DNA of 49,094 nt, taken from the NCBI GenBank assembly GCA_050747525.1, contig JBOGOC010000023.1, positions 1-49,094 of the forward strand. The letters are read 5' to 3'. The position numbers and the translations under genes were made by a program. Under the pieces are notes generated by a model. It made no database searches, was not told the origin of the DNA, and worked only from the letters and a program-made list of their open reading frames with translations. Source of the stretch: JBOGOC01 sp050747525. GTDB taxonomy: Bacteria; Acidobacteriota; Polarisedimenticolia; JACPZX01; DASXTC01. Positions 47,505 to 49,094 of the stretch are shown piece after piece. Within the stretch, counting starts at the first letter, position 1; every line of letters begins with the position of its first letter.

Positions 47505-48967
47505 TGCTGGAGAGCTCGATCCCTGAAGGACTGACCTTCGACGACGTGCTGCTGGTGCCCGCCCGTTCGGACGTGATCCCGGCGAAGGTGAGCGTGGCCA
47601 CGCGGCTCACCCGGGGCGTGACGCTCAACAGCCCCATCGTGTCCGCCGCCATGGACACCGTCACCGAGTCGCGCCTGGCCATCGCCATGGCCCAGGAGGG
47701 GGGCCTCGGCTTCATCCACAAGAACATGCCCATCGAGGTCCAGGCCGACGAGGTCGACAAGGTCAAGCGCTCCGAGAGCGGCATGATCGTCAACCCCATC
47801 ACCATGCGGCCCGAGCAGAAGGTGGCCGACGCGCTCGAGCTGATGAGCAAGTACCGCATCTCCGGAGTGCCCATCACCCGCGAGGACGGCTCGCTGGTGG
47901 GGATCCTCACCAACCGTGACCTGCGCTTCGAGACGCGAACCGACATCCGGGTGGCGGACGTCATGACCCGCGAGAAGCTGGTGACCGCCCCCCAGGGGAC
48001 GACCCTGGAGGCGGCCAAGATGATCCTGCACCGGCACCGCATCGAGAAGCTGCCGGTGGTCGACGAGAAGGGCCGGCTCAAGGGGCTCATCACGGTCAAG
48101 GACATCCAGAAGCAGATTCGCTACCCCGACGCCTGCAAGGACGACCTGGGGCGCCTGCGCGTGGGAGCCGCCGTTGGCGTGGGCCCCGAGGCGCTCGACC
48201 GTGCGGCCGCGCTGGTGGAAGCCCACGCGGACGTGCTGTGCATCGACACGGCCCACGGCCACTCGGTCGGGGTGCTGGAGATGATCGAGCAGGTACGTGG
48301 ACGGTTCGGCGACGTGCAGCTGATCGCCGGCAACGTGGCCACCGAAGAGGGGGCGCAGGCGCTCATCGATCGGGGCGTGGACGCGATCAAGGTGGGGATG
48401 GGCCCCGGGTCCATCTGCACCACGCGCGTCGTGTCGGGGTCGGGCGTTCCGCAGATCACGGCCATCGGGTCGTGCGCCCTGGCCGCGCGGCGCAAGGATA
48501 TCCCCGTCATCGCGGACGGAGGCATCAAGTTCTCGGGCGACATCGCCAAGGCCATCGCCGCGGGGGCGTCGTCGGTGATGATCGGCAGCCTGTTCGCCGG
48601 CACCGAGGAGGCGCCGGGCGAGACGATCCTGTATCAGGGGCGCACCTTCAAGGCCTACCGCGGGATGGGCTCGCTGGGAGCGATGCGCCACGGCAGCCGC
48701 GATCGCTACATGCAGGCCGATGTCGAAGAGGAGAAGCTCGTGCCCGAGGGGATCGAGGGGCGCGTCCCCTACAAGGGGAGCATCTCGGGCGTGGTCGGGC
48801 AGCTCGTGGGTGGCTTGCGCGCCGGGATGGGATACACGGGATGCAAGGACATCCCCACCTTCCAGTCGAAGGCCCGCTTCATGCGCATCACGGCGGCCAG
48901 CCTCAAGGAGTCCCACGTCCACGACGTGGTGATCACCAAGGAAGCTCCCAACTACCAGCTGGACTGA
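47501..48967 (+). CDS. guaB: Inosine-5'-monophosphate dehydrogenase
   Basis: Oxidises IMP to XMP with NAD, the committed step to GMP. Seen in 488 aa: LTFDDVLLVPARSDV, SPIVSAAMDTVTESRLAIAMAQEGG, two CBS domains (about 95-205, KVADALELMSKYRISGVPIT and TLEAAKMILHRHRIEKLPVV), then the catalytic barrel with KVGMGPGSICTTR (Cys306), the IADGGIKFSGDI phosphate loop, and YRGMGSLGAM before the mobile flap. Intact and full length. GTG 47501 overlaps the upstream gene stop; the adjacent ATG 47504 is equally possible, with GAGG just upstream. The repeat element copy 2 begins about 30 bp after its stop. Confidence 0.97.
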   Translation: MMLESSIPEGLTFDDVLLVPARSDVIPAKVSVATRLTRGVTLNSPIVSAAMDTVTESRLAIAMAQEGGLGFIHKNMPIEVQADEVDKVKRSESGMIVNPITMRPEQKVADALELMSKYRISGVPITREDGSLVGILTNRDLRFETRTDIRVADVMTREKLVTAPQGTTLEAAKMILHRHRIEKLPVVDEKGRLKGLITVKDIQKQIRYPDACKDDLGRLRVGAAVGVGPEALDRAAALVEAHADVLCIDTAHGHSVGVLEMIEQVRGRFGDVQLIAGNVATEEGAQALIDRGVDAIKVGMGPGSICTTRVVSGSGVPQITAIGSCALAARRKDIPVIADGGIKFSGDIAKAIAAGASSVMIGSLFAGTEEAPGETILYQGRTFKAYRGMGSLGAMRHGSRDRYMQADVEEEKLVPEGIEGRVPYKGSISGVVGQLVGGLRAGMGYTGCKDIPTFQSKARFMRITAASLKESHVHDVVITKEAPNYQLD

Positions 48968-48998
48968 CCCTTCCTTTATCCTGCGGGCCGCCCGGCGG

Positions 48999-49094
48999 GG
49001 AGTGGTCTCCGAGGCGCGCTCGCCGGCGTGGCGTTGGCCACGCCGACTCGCTCCATTCCCTCCTCGCCTCGCGCGAGCGTTGGCCGCGCAAAAG
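48999..49094 (+). repeat. Copy 2 of the intergenic hairpin element, truncated by the window end
   Basis: 48999-49044 match copy 1 (minus strand of 6650-6695) at 43 of 46 bases. The 8-bp stem GGCGTGGC/GCCACGCC is identical (49025-49032, 49037-49044) while its loop changes from GCTG to GTTG, and a smaller stem GGAG/CTCC (48999-49010) keeps pairing with one loop base changed. Beyond 49044 similarity continues in patches (CGCTCCA, CTCGCC). It lies just after guaB in the same orientation that copy 1 has after zapA. Confidence 0.75.

Overview
The window is a compact, GC-rich (roughly two thirds G+C by eye) bacterial chromosome segment from a Gram-negative-type organism: it has an outer-membrane barrel protein, a lipobox lipoprotein and an envelope M23 peptidase. 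Gene content and order (thrS-infC-rpmI-rplT-pheS-pheT-zapB-like-zapA; M23-secA-guaB) would fit Acidobacteriota or a neighbouring phylum, but no marker here proves it. Head-to-tail gene pairs overlap by ATGA, GTGA or TTGA at nine junctions, and convergent pairs often share stop codons.

Region by region. (1) 1-6363, minus strand: an operon of lower GC encoding a TrlF-like PHP/SMC-type ATPase, an SNF2-family helicase and the start of a type III-like DNA methyltransferase cut by the window edge. This is a probable anti-phage or restriction-type module. (2) 6531-6704: a structured intergenic element with 26-bp inverted ends. A diverged second copy begins just after guaB at the far end of the window. 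(3) 6716-13679, minus strand: tRNA-Val(GAC), thrS, infC, rpmI, rplT, pheS, pheT, a ZapB-like gene and zapA, so translation plus Z-ring genes. PheT lacks the EMAP-like tRNA-binding domain. (4) 13742-21742: TMTC-like membrane/TPR protein, LCAT-like lipoprotein, a glycosyltransferase fused to a PaaK/CapK-like adenylating domain, an alpha/beta hydrolase and two nucleotide-sugar epimerase-like SDRs, probably an envelope glycan or glycolipid locus. (5) 21843-31817: SPFH/GYF protein, a low-GC DUF5678/retropepsin pair, OPT transporter, membrane metallophosphoesterase, a SatD/DUF3307 operon with operator-like palindromes, and a DUF222-type HNH protein. (6) 31838-38296: methyltransferase, zinc-ribbon protein, outer-membrane barrel, the operon aroF-carA-glycosyltransferase-zincin, and an NrtS-like protein. 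(7) 38293-49094: D-2-hydroxyacid dehydrogenase, AIM24, an ornithine-cyclodeaminase-type protein, purC, nagZ, M23 peptidase and secA-(coiled coil)-guaB.

Two sequence-level patterns go beyond the genes. Many first-of-operon genes have a -10-like hexamer only 6-10 nt before the start codon, suggesting frequent leaderless transcription, including a symmetric ATTATAAT shared by two divergent genes. The 3' element after zapA and guaB has conserved hairpin stems with changed loops, suggesting a function as RNA. Family assignments come from motif recognition without database searches.
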